Assembly: GCA_035906255.1 (NCBI GenBank)
Contig: JAMIFM010000020.1
Location: forward strand, 1 to 64,000
DNA: 64,000 nt
DNA from: SB11 sp035906255
Lineage (GTDB): Bacteria > Bacteroidota > Bacteroidia > UBA8524
Direction: 5' to 3'
The notes beneath the pieces are model-generated. The model made no database searches. It was not told the origin of the DNA and was given only the letters and a program-made list of their open reading frames with translations. This document shows positions 1 through 8,687 of the stretch, one piece after another (positions within the stretch are counted from its first letter, which is position 1; every line of letters starts with the position of its first letter). The translations under genes and the position numbers were made by a program.

Positions 1-162
1 AAACGTTACCGCGACTCTGCCAAAGCAGCTACCGACTCGTTGAAAAGGATGGATAAACTGAAAAAAGAAGAAGAGAAGAAAAAACAAAGTAACCCGCCTG
101 CTAAAGAAGGTGATAAACCTAAAACGATTGCCGCACCTTTGAAAGAAGAAAGCAGCAATTAA
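1..162 (+). CDS. C-terminal end of a lysine-rich protein (5' part outside window)
   Basis: An open frame runs from the first base to a TAA at 160-162, so only the last 53 residues are visible. They are strongly charged, with Lys/Glu runs (KKEEEKKK) followed by a Pro/Lys tail, which looks like a disordered or coiled C-terminal extension. The family cannot be named from this. Its stop codon overlaps the stop of the convergent next gene in the shared tetranucleotide TTAA (159-162). Confidence 0.6.
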   Translation, partial: KRYRDSAKAATDSLKRMDKLKKEEEKKKQSNPPAKEGDKPKTIAAPLKEESSN

Positions 163-581
163 TTTACAGGGGTAATTTTCTTAAACACCAATTCTATATA
201 ATCGGTTTTTTGACGGTTAGGTATCACAACTGCCAATCGTTTTTCAGTAATAGAAGCCAGTTGATATTCAATACCATCCAATTCTTGTACGTTTAGTATT
301 ACTAACAGCATTTCGGCCGCATTCACTTCCCATACAACCTTAGCCGAGTTTCCGCCCAAAGTATTCTTAAAGGATTTATCTGCACCAAAAACCAAGGTAT
401 CACGCATATATTCCGTCATACCTGTTTCTACCACAGGTAACAGATTTTTATCTTCCACTACCCATTTGCCGGCCATCCACTTTTCGGCATTGTCTTGCGA
501 AACTTGCTTGGCAGTATCTTGTGCAATGGCAGAAAAACACGCAACCGCGCTTATAAAAAGTGTAGTAAAAAGTTTTTTCAT
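159..581 (-). CDS. Small secreted protein of unknown function
   Basis: This 140-residue protein starts with a clear Sec signal peptide (MKKLFTTLFISAVACFSAIA, cleavage before QDTA). The mature part begins near 'EKWMAGKWVV' and has alternating hydrophobic strands with charged turns, as in the small lipocalin-like proteins that are common in Bacteroidota, but no diagnostic motif is present. It is probably periplasmic or cell-surface. It converges on the preceding partial gene, sharing TTAA. Its function is unknown to me. Confidence 0.7.
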   Translation of the reverse strand: MKKLFTTLFISAVACFSAIAQDTAKQVSQDNAEKWMAGKWVVEDKNLLPVVETGMTEYMRDTLVFGADKSFKNTLGGNSAKVVWEVNAAEMLLVILNVQELDGIEYQLASITEKRLAVVIPNRQKTDYIELVFKKITPVN

Positions 582-696
582 CAGTAAAGATTAAAAGGAA
601 TACGTGAAGCCCAAATTAAATACTAAGATAGGCATTTGCAGTAATTAAAACTGTAAAATTATACCACACCTGCTGCGTACAGGGTTACAACAAGCC

Positions 697-1071
697 CTAC
701 GACCAACGGTTCAAATCCCAAGCGGTAAATAGCTTGTCAATCAAATGGTTTTCATCAGTAGTCATGGTTTTATCAGCCATCACCACCTTCATAGCAAACT
801 CAATAATCTTATTGCGCTCTTCTTTGCTGCTGATGGTATAAAAACGGTTGATTACCTCCTCAAAATGGCTGAAATGTTCGGTAGCAGGCAATGCTGTTAA
901 AAACGCCTGTTCTTTAATTAAGTCTAAACCGTCATCGAAGTTTTTTTCCAAAAAATCAAGAATAATCTTTTTCTCCTTCGGTGCCGATGCCCCATCAGCC
1001 AATGAAAGCAACACCAATAAATGAAACGCTGCTTCGCACTTATTCAAACGTGCTATAAAGTTTGTACTCAT
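697..1071 (-). CDS. TerB-like (tellurite-resistance/DjlA N-terminal fold) protein
   Basis: This 124-residue, mostly alpha-helical cytoplasmic protein has no signal peptide. Its features ('LLVLLSLADGASAPKEKKII' near residues 18-37, then 'VMADKTMTTDENHLIDKLF' near 97-115) match the repeated helix pairs of the TerB/DjlA N-terminal family, in which 'D(G)xxxxxE' turns bind a metal. Small TerB proteins are widespread and their role is poorly defined; some are tied to stress or membrane functions. It stands alone upstream of the men genes, with about 115 bases of featureless sequence to its downstream neighbour. Confidence 0.6.
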   Translation of the reverse strand: MSTNFIARLNKCEAAFHLLVLLSLADGASAPKEKKIILDFLEKNFDDGLDLIKEQAFLTALPATEHFSHFEEVINRFYTISSKEERNKIIEFAMKVVMADKTMTTDENHLIDKLFTAWDLNRWS

Positions 1072-1100
1072 ATCTAAATCAGTGTCAAATCTAACAAAAA

Positions 1101-2144
1101 TTATATTGTTGTCCAGCTTTTTAGCGGGTTATAATTGATATATCCGGCCTGTACCGTTAGGGGGCTGTCAAAGTTATTTACATACAAACTGCCTGTACCC
1201 AACCCCTGCGATATTTGTACGGGATATTGCGAGGTGAATTGGGTAATAGCATTTAACCCCACGTTGCTCTCCAACGCCGATGTTACCCACCAGCCAATGT
1301 TGTTTTTTTCTGCCAACTCAATCCACAATTTACTCAAATCAAAACCACCTAAAAGACCGGGTTTTAGAATAATGTACCGGGGGTTAATATATTTTAGCAA
1401 TCCTGCACCTTCATTTGAAACAGAAACGCCTATCAGCTCTTCATCCAAAGCAATGGGTATTTTACTTTGGGCGCACAATGCTGCCATATTGTCCCACAAC
1501 TTGGTTTTAATGGGCTGTTCAATAGAATGGATTTCAAAACGTCTTAACTCTTTTAACTGTTCAAGAGCAGTATCGGGAGCAAAAGCTCCGTTGGCATCCA
1601 GTCGAATTTCAGCTTTAAAAGCACTGTATTTACGCCGTAAGTCTTCAAGCATACGACACTCTTCGTCAAAATCAAGCGCACCCACTTTAAATTTTATACA
1701 GGCAAAACCCGCAGCTATTTTCTCTTCAGCCTGCCGCAACATATCCTGCCTGTCGGCCATCCATACCAACCCGTTAATGGGTATTTTTTGTTGTGAGATA
1801 AAAAAAGGAGTATCAAAAATTTTACGAACACCGCCGTTTTGCAAGTCAAGTAGGGCAGTCTCTACTCCAAAACGTATGCTTGGCCATTGCTCAAGGCCTA
1901 AATCAAACGGATGCAGCCCTTCATTTATCAACCCTGCTACTTGGTGCAATTTGTTTTCAAACCCTTCTACATCGTCAACACTCAAGCCTTTTAGCGGACT
2001 GCACTCCCCTACCCCTTTGGTTGTTGTACCCGCATACGAAAGATGCAATAACCACAGCGTTTTATCCTGCAAAGTGTTCCGTGAGGTGCGCGCAGGAGTT
2101 TTAAATTGTAGGGTATGTTTGGTAACGGTGGCGTGTAATCTCAT
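1101..2144 (-). CDS. menC: o-Succinylbenzoate synthase (enolase superfamily)
   Basis: MenC dehydrates SHCHC to o-succinylbenzoate in menaquinone synthesis. The 347-residue enzyme shows the muconate-lactonizing subgroup layout: a KxK motif (K151-F-K153) at the end of the second barrel strand, three metal ligands D183 (RLDANG), E209 (IEQP) and D234 (ALDEE), and the second catalytic lysine K261 (ILKPG). I place the start at 2144: it lies 4 nt after the menA stop, whereas the longer frame to 2171 would begin inside menA and adds nine residues with no family match. The two genes form a translationally close pair. The remaining men genes are not in the window. Confidence 0.88.
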   Translation of the reverse strand: MRLHATVTKHTLQFKTPARTSRNTLQDKTLWLLHLSYAGTTTKGVGECSPLKGLSVDDVEGFENKLHQVAGLINEGLHPFDLGLEQWPSIRFGVETALLDLQNGGVRKIFDTPFFISQQKIPINGLVWMADRQDMLRQAEEKIAAGFACIKFKVGALDFDEECRMLEDLRRKYSAFKAEIRLDANGAFAPDTALEQLKELRRFEIHSIEQPIKTKLWDNMAALCAQSKIPIALDEELIGVSVSNEGAGLLKYINPRYIILKPGLLGGFDLSKLWIELAEKNNIGWWVTSALESNVGLNAITQFTSQYPVQISQGLGTGSLYVNNFDSPLTVQAGYINYNPLKSWTTI

Positions 2145-2148
2145 CGCG

Positions 2149-3057
2149 TTAAATAAAAAAACTGGCCACAAAAAGCCCTACGGCCAACAATGCCGAGCCT
2201 AACGAAAGTGCCTTGAGTTCTTTGTTAAGCAACGGCTCTTCGCCGGGTTTATTTTTCATAACACGATAACCGCTTAACAAAATGGGAATAAACAGCACCA
2301 AGTTGGCTATATACATTACTACCGACTCATTATGGCGGAAAAACGCAAACATGGCATTTATAGATACTAAGAGTAACAACAAATGGTAGTATTGAGTACG
2401 CACCCTGCCCAGCTTAACCGCAAGGGTAATTTTGTTACTTGCCTTATCATTAGTTATATCACGCAGGTTATTGATATTTAATACCCCCACTGATAAACAC
2501 CCGAAACAGATAGCGGGTAATAATAGCTGTATCTCAATGGTTTTTGCCATTAAAAAGTAAGTGCCTCCTACCGATACCAAGCCAAAGAATATAAACACAA
2601 ATACATCACCCAAGCCGCTATAACCGTATGCGCTTTTCCCAACAGTATATTTTATAGCGGCGGCAATGGCGGCTAAACCCACTACAAACATTGCCCATGT
2701 TTGCCAATTGCCAAATGTGCCAAAGCTAACCCACAACAATAACAAACCACAAACAAGGCAAGCCGCTGAAAACAATATAACCGCATTAAACATGGCCTTT
2801 TCGCTGATAATACCCGATTGCAAAGCACGTTTAGGCCCTACCCGTTTATCGTTGTCGGTACCTTTTTTAAAGTCGCCGTAATCGTTAGCAAGGTTTGAGA
2901 GTATTTGCAACAATATGGCCGTTAAAAGGCATAATACATAAACGTCGGCACGAAAAACGCCCGCAATATTTGCAGCAAATGCCCCCATTGTAATAGCACC
3001 GATTGCCAACGGAAGGGTACGCAGCCTGAAAGCCTGCAACCAAGGTTTTATATCCAT
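2149..3057 (-). CDS. menA: 1,4-dihydroxy-2-naphthoate polyprenyltransferase
   Basis: MenA attaches the polyprenyl chain to 1,4-dihydroxy-2-naphthoate, making demethylmenaquinone at the inner membrane. The 302-residue protein is a UbiA-superfamily member with about eight to nine hydrophobic segments. The first Asp-rich motif NLANDYGDFKKGTDND (residues 55-70) and the second, NNLRDITND (around 195-205), bind the prenyl diphosphate through Mg2+. It lies directly upstream of menC with a 4-nt gap, so both are likely translated from one mRNA. This indicates a quinone-based respiratory chain using menaquinone. Confidence 0.9.
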   Translation of the reverse strand: MDIKPWLQAFRLRTLPLAIGAITMGAFAANIAGVFRADVYVLCLLTAILLQILSNLANDYGDFKKGTDNDKRVGPKRALQSGIISEKAMFNAVILFSAACLVCGLLLLWVSFGTFGNWQTWAMFVVGLAAIAAAIKYTVGKSAYGYSGLGDVFVFIFFGLVSVGGTYFLMAKTIEIQLLLPAICFGCLSVGVLNINNLRDITNDKASNKITLAVKLGRVRTQYYHLLLLLVSINAMFAFFRHNESVVMYIANLVLFIPILLSGYRVMKNKPGEEPLLNKELKALSLGSALLAVGLFVASFFI

Positions 3058-3148
3058 TGCGGCAAAGTTAAGTATTGGGGACTAAACAGAAACAGCTTGG
3101 TTTTTACTAAAGATAAAACGCACATTTATGTTTGCTTAAAATGTGGTG

Positions 3149-3613
3149 TTAAAAAAGAGGAGAATAGTTTTCAGAAAACGCATTGAAATCTCTTACCAAT
3201 ATCAATTGCACGCCGGTTATTAGAAAAGTCATAAAAACGGGCAATCGTTTAACCCACAATACTACCATCCACTCTAACGCATTAAAATAACGGGTGGGTT
3301 TTTCTTTTGTAGAGTATTTTTTAAGTAAAGCTATATTCCAATCAAAGACTATCGGCTTTATTAGTAATAGCCATAATTTAGACATCCCGTAAAAAACAAA
3401 AATGGAAAGAGACAGTATTACCAAGATTATTGCTCTCGCTATGTATGATTCGGCTGCGTCAGTATCAAAAATAGAAAGTAAAAATACCAACACGCTCAGT
3501 GTAAGAACCGTTATGTTACTGCGCCTGTAATCAATTAACTTTCCGTAAAGTTTTATAACAATTGTACTGTTTAACAATACAATTGCAACAGAGGTAAAAA
3601 CCTGCCACCCCAT
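3149..3613 (-). CDS. Small integral membrane protein of unknown function
   Basis: The 154-residue protein has four hydrophobic segments (about residues 5-23, 33-48, 60-80 and 115-138) separated by short basic loops, so it should sit in the inner membrane. No catalytic or binding motif is recognisable. It begins 8 nt after the stop of the upstream secreted carboxypeptidase-regulatory-like protein, which suggests co-transcription. I cannot assign a function. Confidence 0.6.
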   Translation of the reverse strand: MGWQVFTSVAIVLLNSTIVIKLYGKLIDYRRSNITVLTLSVLVFLLSIFDTDAAESYIARAIILVILSLSIFVFYGMSKLWLLLIKPIVFDWNIALLKKYSTKEKPTRYFNALEWMVVLWVKRLPVFMTFLITGVQLILVRDFNAFSENYSPLF

Positions 3614-3621
3614 GTACAGCT

Positions 3622-4284
3622 TTACTTCTTTTTATTCTTGTTTTTAAAGTCCCCGTTTTTCCACGCCTTTATAAACTGTGCCCACGCAAAGGGGTTAAGA
3701 ATGTTTATTGGTGGTGCCTGCCCTTGATAGTAATATTTTGCAGCTTCCTGCCGTATGGTAAAGTCTTGGTTCTCGGCGGCATCAGCAGGCATTGCGGCGG
3801 CTTGCTGTTTTAAAAACTCTGCTTCAAGGTTACGCCTTGCCAACACCTCCATTTCATCCTCCGGTATATCTACCGTAGCAAAATAATGAGGTAATAACGC
3901 ATTACTAATAAAAGGTTTGATAAACACGGTATCAACTACAAACGTATCAGAAGCAAGGGTAATCACCATTGAATAGCGTTGGCTGCTAAGATTTGACGGT
4001 ACAATATATTGTTTGGGCTTGTACCCAATACTGGTAAACATTATCGTATCATTTTTCTTGGCTACCAAAGTAAATATACCAAGTGTATTACTGATAGTGC
4101 CGTAAAAATGACCTTTAATACGAATGTTTACATCGCTAAGTGCCATCAAACTGTCTGAACTCATTATCAAGCCCGAAAACTGCACCAATGAGTCATCTTT
4201 ACTGTCCTTTTGTGCCTTTGCGTGCGACCCTAAGGCCACCACAATCAGCAAAAAAAGCAAACTTTTAAGTAGGGTATTACGCAT
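3622..4284 (-). CDS. Secreted protein with carboxypeptidase-regulatory-like domain
   Basis: A Sec signal peptide (about residues 1-24, ending SHAKA-Q) precedes a beta-sandwich domain of the CarboxypepD_reg-like type at about residues 33-115. The marks are 'FSGLIMSSDSLMALSDVNIR', the 'GTISNTLGIFTLVAKKNDT' turn, and 'FTSIGYKPK'. The remaining hundred residues are charged and end in a Lys/Asn tail. In Bacteroidota this domain is found alone or at the front of TonB receptors, but here no barrel follows. It is likely a periplasmic or surface protein. A small membrane protein follows 8 nt downstream. Confidence 0.65.
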   Translation of the reverse strand: MRNTLLKSLLFLLIVVALGSHAKAQKDSKDDSLVQFSGLIMSSDSLMALSDVNIRIKGHFYGTISNTLGIFTLVAKKNDTIMFTSIGYKPKQYIVPSNLSSQRYSMVITLASDTFVVDTVFIKPFISNALLPHYFATVDIPEDEMEVLARRNLEAEFLKQQAAAMPADAAENQDFTIRQEAAKYYYQGQAPPINILNPFAWAQFIKAWKNGDFKNKNKKK

Positions 4285-4323
4285 TATCGTTACTAAACAA
4301 AGTTAACACTTTAACCAACGTTT

Positions 4324-5556
4324 TTAAAACACAAAACCAAGCACTAAAGTACCAATTACCACCAACGGCGAAGGCACTTTGGTAAACAGCAATAATAATA
4401 CCGTTACCGCCATCACAGCTACGTAGTGCCAATCTTGATACGGCATATCCTTAAAAAGTAAATAGGCTGCCGCCAAAATCAACCCCGCTGATGCCGCCGA
4501 AATCCCCTCAAATGCCTTTGTAACCAGCGGATGTTTTTTAACTTTATTCCAAATAGGATACAAAAACATTATAAACAGTGCCCCGGGTAAAAATATCGCT
4601 ACAGTACCTATCAATCCGCCCAGCAATTGCCATTGTATGCCCCAATCTTTCAAAATCATACCGCCTGTATAAGCTGAAAGGCTAAACACCGGACCCGGCA
4701 ATGCTTGCACAAACCCAACACCGGTTATAAACTCATCCGCAGTTAAATAGTGCTTAAACGTTACAAACTGCTCATACATCATGGGTATTAGCACATTGCC
4801 CCCGCCAAACACCAAACTGCCAAAACGGTAGCTGTTTTCAAAAATCAAAATAGGCTTTGCCTCTTCATACCCCTCTGTAAACTTTACAATAGTTCCCGCC
4901 GCCACTGCCACAATAAAGACGGCCAAAAAGTAGGTGAGGTTTCGCCAGCGTATTTTTATTTTGGGTTTAACGTATTTTACTGGCTCTTTGTTGTAACGTG
5001 TGGCTATTACCCCACCCAAAACAATAATTAGCGGGAAAGCATAAGGCCCCAGCAACTGCACCGATGCTAATACAGCCGCCCCGAAATACAGGTATATATT
5101 GAGCCGTTTGCCTTTAATGATATTAAATATTTTTATCGCCGCTACAACAATAAATCCCACAGCCATAGGTTGCAGGTATTTAAGAAAATCGCGGGGCATT
5201 TGGGCATTTTTGTATTGCACATAAAACACCGAAAGCAGGGTCATTAAAATAGCAGCAGGCAATACCCAAATCAGCAAGGTAACAAAGGCACGCAACGGCC
5301 CGCCCAACCTATACCCTATGGCTGTAATGGTTTGGGTAGATGTGGGGCCGGGTAAAATTTGGCAGAAAGAATATATCTCTAAAAACTCTTTTTGAGTGAT
5401 GTATTGTTTTTCTTCTACCAGCCGTTTGATAAAAAAGGCCATGTGGCTGCCCGGGCCGCCCACACTGGTGAGCGCAAGAATAAGAATATCTTTGTAGTAG
5501 ATAATTTTTTTTAAATGCTGTACTTTGGTGCCGGATGGTTGCAAAGGGGTAGCCAA
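4324..5556 (-). CDS. chrA: Chromate transporter family (CHR) protein, two-domain type
   Basis: This 410-residue inner-membrane protein has two homologous CHR halves. The first carries 'LALTSVGGPGSHMAFFIKR' and 'SFCQILPGPTSTQTITAIG' (about residues 28-85); the second carries 'FGSLVFGGGNVLIPMM' and 'GFVQALPGPVFSLSAYTGG' (about 245-300). The length and the paired PGP motifs are typical of bidomain ChrA exporters, which drive chromate efflux with protons. Many family members have no proven chromate role, so the substrate is uncertain. No regulator or chromate reductase is next to it. Confidence 0.82.
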   Translation of the reverse strand: MATPLQPSGTKVQHLKKIIYYKDILILALTSVGGPGSHMAFFIKRLVEEKQYITQKEFLEIYSFCQILPGPTSTQTITAIGYRLGGPLRAFVTLLIWVLPAAILMTLLSVFYVQYKNAQMPRDFLKYLQPMAVGFIVVAAIKIFNIIKGKRLNIYLYFGAAVLASVQLLGPYAFPLIIVLGGVIATRYNKEPVKYVKPKIKIRWRNLTYFLAVFIVAVAAGTIVKFTEGYEEAKPILIFENSYRFGSLVFGGGNVLIPMMYEQFVTFKHYLTADEFITGVGFVQALPGPVFSLSAYTGGMILKDWGIQWQLLGGLIGTVAIFLPGALFIMFLYPIWNKVKKHPLVTKAFEGISAASAGLILAAAYLLFKDMPYQDWHYVAVMAVTVLLLLFTKVPSPLVVIGTLVLGFVF

Positions 5557-5590
5557 CTTTGAGTGACAAAAGTATAAATTATTACTGCTT

Positions 5591-6139
5591 GTGAAGATTA
5601 ATTTTTACCAAACAGCCATTATTGGGGTTGTACTGATGTTTTTTGTGCAGGTAGGCACAGGATGCAAAGGAACTATTACTGATTACGACCGCGAAAAAGT
5701 GCGCCTTGACAGTTTGAACGAGGTATTAATCTCCACCGCATTGGCGTTGAATGTGAATGAAGAAGAGTTGCAACTGCGTATAGCCACTGTGAACACATGG
5801 TACGTGAGCCTGCAAGACACGGCTTTTGATGTTGCACAAAAAATGCAAGTAGAGTTTAACGGGTTTAAGGTGGTGTACCAAAACTATATTGATTTGTTTT
5901 TTAGTTACTCATCAGTGTTGAAGCTACACCGAGAACAATACACGAACCTTGAAGAGCGGGTGAAAAAGCAGGAACTTTCGCGTGATGAATTTAAAACTGA
6001 ATACTATCGTTTGAAAAGTGACGCTGAAGCCAATTTTAGGAACGCCAATCTGATTGCAAAACCTGTTTACGACCTTGAACTTAGCTGGCGACGCTACAAA
6101 GCCGTGATGGAGGATATGCAAAAACGAAGCAAGCGGTAA
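5591..6139 (+). CDS. Putative lipoprotein with coiled-coil region
   Basis: The 182-residue product has a hydrophobic leader ending in a possible lipobox cysteine (VGTGC, C25), although the residue at -3 is not typical. The mature part is highly charged and helical, for example 'REQYTNLEERVKKQELSRDEFKTEY' split over heptads around residues 115-145, and looks like a coiled coil. It is divergent from the chromate transporter gene. I do not recognise a family. A strong hairpin terminator lies about 140 nt downstream. Confidence 0.6.
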   Translation: MKINFYQTAIIGVVLMFFVQVGTGCKGTITDYDREKVRLDSLNEVLISTALALNVNEEELQLRIATVNTWYVSLQDTAFDVAQKMQVEFNGFKVVYQNYIDLFFSYSSVLKLHREQYTNLEERVKKQELSRDEFKTEYYRLKSDAEANFRNANLIAKPVYDLELSWRRYKAVMEDMQKRSKR

Positions 6140-6280
6140 ACATTTGCGTACAATCATTCTTGTTAATACATCTCGACACAAGGGTACAAAGGCGCGAAAG
6201 TTTGTGCCTTTATGGCAATATTTAAAGTAATATTAGAAGCCGATACGCTTTATATTTTTTAGTAGTTGTAGTAAAAAACA

Positions 6281-6316
6281 AACCCACTTAGGTATGGTTT
6301 ACCTAAGTGGGTTTTT
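6281..6316. terminator. Bidirectional hairpin terminator
   Basis: A perfect 14-bp stem (AACCCACTTAGGTA at 6281-6294 pairing with 6300-6313) encloses a 5-nt loop. T-rich tracts follow on both strands, so it can end transcription of the 5591-6139 gene and of hutU, which converge here. Confidence 0.85.
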
Positions 6317-6338
6317 AGTATAGTACGTTTAAAAACTA

Positions 6339-8018
6339 CTAACCCATTTGTGAGGTTTGGCCTTGCAAACGCTCTTTAATATCCAAACGGTGTTTGCGTG
6401 CGGTATCTTTAGCAATATCATATCCTGCATCAGCGTGGCGGATAACACCCATAGCCGGGTCGTTGTGCAGCACACGGTGCAAACGACGTTCAGCATCCTC
6501 AGTACCATCGGCTACAATTACCATACCGGCATGGATTGAATAGCCCATACCCACACCGCCACCGTGGTGAATGCTCACCCAACTGGCTCCGCCTGCGGTG
6601 TTTATCAATGAGTTTAGTATCGGCCAATCGGCAATAGCATCGCTACCGTCCATCATGGCTTCGGTTTCGCGGTTAGGCGATGCCACCGAACCGGTATCCA
6701 AATGGTCGCGGCCAATTACAATGGGGGCTTTTACTTTACCTTCTTTCACCAAGTTGTTAAAGGCAATGCCTGCCTTTTCACGTTCACCTTGTCCCAACCA
6801 GCAAATGCGAGCTGGCAATCCCTGAAACTCAATTTTTTCCTGCGCCATTTTTATCCAACGGTGCAAGCCTTCGTTTTCGGGGAATAACTCAAGAATTACT
6901 TTATCGGTTACATAAATATCGTTAGGGTCGCCGGATAAAGCCGCCCAACGGAACGGCCCCCTGCCCTCACAAAACTGAGGACGGATAAACGCAGGCACAA
7001 AACCGGGGAAATCAAAAGCGTTTTTCACGCCGTGTTCAAGGGCACGGGCACGCAGGTTATTACCGTAATCAAAAGTAACACTGCCCTTTTTCTGAAACTC
7101 AAGCATTAGTTCCACATGACGAGCCATGCTTTCATAGCTTAGTTTAATATATTTATCAGGGTCTTCACGACGCAAACGGTCGGCAGCCTCCACATCAATC
7201 GTATGCGGGTAGTAACCAATCAATGGATCATGCGCACTTGTTTGGTCGGTAAGACTTTCAGGAATAACACCTCTTTCCATCATACGTTGCAACAGGTTAA
7301 CTGCATTAGCACACACACCTATAGAAACCGCTTTTCCTTCTTCTTTCGCACGAAGTGCCATATCAATACCCTCATCAATGTTACGGGTCATTACATCAAG
7401 GTAACGGGTTTGCAAACGTTTGCGAATGCGCCATTCTTCAACCTCGGCAGCCAAACAAACACCTTCATTCATGGTGATAGCAAGCGGCTGTGCACCGCCC
7501 ATACCGCCAAGTCCCGCAGTTACGTTCAATGTACCCTTTAATGTACCTCCATAATGCTGACGGGCAAGCTCGCCAAAAGTTTCATACGTTCCTTGCACAA
7601 TCCCTTGCGAACCTATATATATCCAGCTTCCGGCCGTCATTTGGCCGTACATAATCAAACCTTTAGCATCCAACTCCCTAAAGTGTTCCCAAGTAGCCCA
7701 TTTGGGCACCAGCATACTATTTGATAACAGCACACGGGGAGCATCTTTGTGGGTAGGCAATATCCCAACGGGTTTACCGCTTTGTATCAGCAGGGTTTCG
7801 TCTTCGTTTAGGTCTTTCAACGCCTTCACAATCAAATCAAGGCTTTCCCAGTTACGGGCAGCCTTACCCAATCCGCCATATACAATAAGGTCTTCGGGAC
7901 GTTCGGCCACATCGCTGTCAAGGTTGTTCATCAACATACGCAAGGCGGCTTCCTGCACCCAACCTTTGCAGGTAAGTGTATTGCCCGTAGGGGTTTTAAT
8001 ATCGTTAATGCTAATCAT
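6339..8018 (-). CDS. hutU: Urocanate hydratase
   Basis: Urocanase converts urocanate to imidazolonepropionate, the second step of histidine breakdown, using tightly bound NAD+. The 559-residue length is normal. Seen in the sequence: 'VYGGLGKAARNWESL' (47-60), the NAD-binding glycine-rich segment TAGLGGMGGAQ (168-177), and 'RICWLGQGERE' with C406, which by eye aligns with the active-site cysteine of the Pseudomonas enzyme. The C-terminal 'GMGYSIHAGMVIVADGT' is also conserved. No hutH, hutI or hutG lies nearby, so the pathway genes are dispersed. Transcription ends at the hairpin 20-60 nt downstream. Confidence 0.95.
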   Translation of the reverse strand: MISINDIKTPTGNTLTCKGWVQEAALRMLMNNLDSDVAERPEDLIVYGGLGKAARNWESLDLIVKALKDLNEDETLLIQSGKPVGILPTHKDAPRVLLSNSMLVPKWATWEHFRELDAKGLIMYGQMTAGSWIYIGSQGIVQGTYETFGELARQHYGGTLKGTLNVTAGLGGMGGAQPLAITMNEGVCLAAEVEEWRIRKRLQTRYLDVMTRNIDEGIDMALRAKEEGKAVSIGVCANAVNLLQRMMERGVIPESLTDQTSAHDPLIGYYPHTIDVEAADRLRREDPDKYIKLSYESMARHVELMLEFQKKGSVTFDYGNNLRARALEHGVKNAFDFPGFVPAFIRPQFCEGRGPFRWAALSGDPNDIYVTDKVILELFPENEGLHRWIKMAQEKIEFQGLPARICWLGQGEREKAGIAFNNLVKEGKVKAPIVIGRDHLDTGSVASPNRETEAMMDGSDAIADWPILNSLINTAGGASWVSIHHGGGVGMGYSIHAGMVIVADGTEDAERRLHRVLHNDPAMGVIRHADAGYDIAKDTARKHRLDIKERLQGQTSQMG

Positions 8019-8072
8019 ATCGTTTACAAAAAGAACCGCAAAAATAGTGGAAATATCGGGAAGGTATCTAAA

Positions 8073-8088
8073 GCAGATTTAAATCCGC
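8073..8088. repeat. Short near-palindrome, REP-like family member
   Basis: GCAGATTTAAATCCGC is a 16-bp inverted repeat with one mismatched pair, centred on TTTAAA. It lies 9 nt before the 44-bp palindrome and resembles the palindromes at 54604-54702. Confidence 0.55.
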
Positions 8089-8097
8089 CTTTACTGG

Positions 8098-8141
8098 GAT
8101 TACGATACGGGCAGGACTTAAGTCCTGCCCGTATCGTAATC
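8098..8141. repeat. Perfect 44-bp palindrome
   Basis: The left half (8098-8119) is the exact reverse complement of the right half (8120-8141) with no spacer; the centre reads GGACTTAAGTCC. It lies between the hutU start (8018) and the Fur-family gene (8193). As RNA it would form a very stable hairpin, but no long T-run follows on either strand, so a terminator role is doubtful. It may be a REP-like element or an operator. Confidence 0.85.
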
Positions 8142-8192
8142 TTGAAAGAATGGTATTTCAATGCCGTCACATTTAAGTATCTTTGTAGTTGA

Positions 8193-8624
8193 ATGATGGA
8201 AACATCTTTAAATAAAGTAACCGATACCCTACGCAACCACAAACTGCGCATTACTGATACACGCACCCGTGTGTTGGGGCAATTTATGGAACGCCAACGC
8301 GCACTAACGCAAACCGACCTTGAGGCTAATTTGGGCAAAGAGTTTGACAGGGTGACTATTTACCGTACACTGCACTCGTTTCTTGAGAGCGGTATTCTGC
8401 ACAAAATACCCGACGATAGCGGTGCTACCCAATACGCCTTGTGTGATAACTGCGACGAGCACGCCCACCACGACGAACACATCCATTTTAAATGTACCAA
8501 CTGCCAAAAAATTGAGTGTTTAGACCACTATACCGTCCCAAAATTTGAAGTACCTACAGGTTATACTGTTAAAACCGCTGATTTAGTGGTAACGGGTATA
8601 TGCAACAGTTGTAGCAAAAAATAA
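8193..8624 (+). CDS. Fur-family metalloregulator, probably Zur-like
   Basis: The 143-residue protein has a winged-helix N-terminal half with the recognition region 'FDRVTIYRTLHSFLESGIL' (51-69). The C-terminal half is rich in metal ligands: C84/C87, H90-H98 (HAHHDEHIH), C101/C104 (CTNC) and C137/C140 (CNSC). Two CxxC pairs are the structural zinc site typical of Fur proteins. The double ATG at 8193/8196 makes the exact start uncertain. A TATCTTTG -7 element at 8178-8185 precedes it. The palindromic sites found upstream of four genes over the next 11 kb, including a COG0523 GTPase and a TonB receptor, make zinc sensing (Zur) more likely than iron or peroxide, but this is inference. Confidence 0.85.
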   Translation: MMETSLNKVTDTLRNHKLRITDTRTRVLGQFMERQRALTQTDLEANLGKEFDRVTIYRTLHSFLESGILHKIPDDSGATQYALCDNCDEHAHHDEHIHFKCTNCQKIECLDHYTVPKFEVPTGYTVKTADLVVTGICNSCSKK

Positions 8625-8687
8625 CCCCCTTCACTTTCGCAAAGAGGGCTTCAGGAAAATTTATCGCTACTATTCTATTCGTGTTTA

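Noticed and set aside
1135..2202. A 355-codon open frame on the plus strand opposite menC
   Set aside because: It lies antisense to a gene with all catalytic residues of o-succinylbenzoate synthase and shows no motif of its own.
8098..8141. 44-bp palindrome as an ordinary terminator of hutU or of the Fur-family gene
   Set aside because: It is upstream of both genes' starts and no T-run follows it on either strand.
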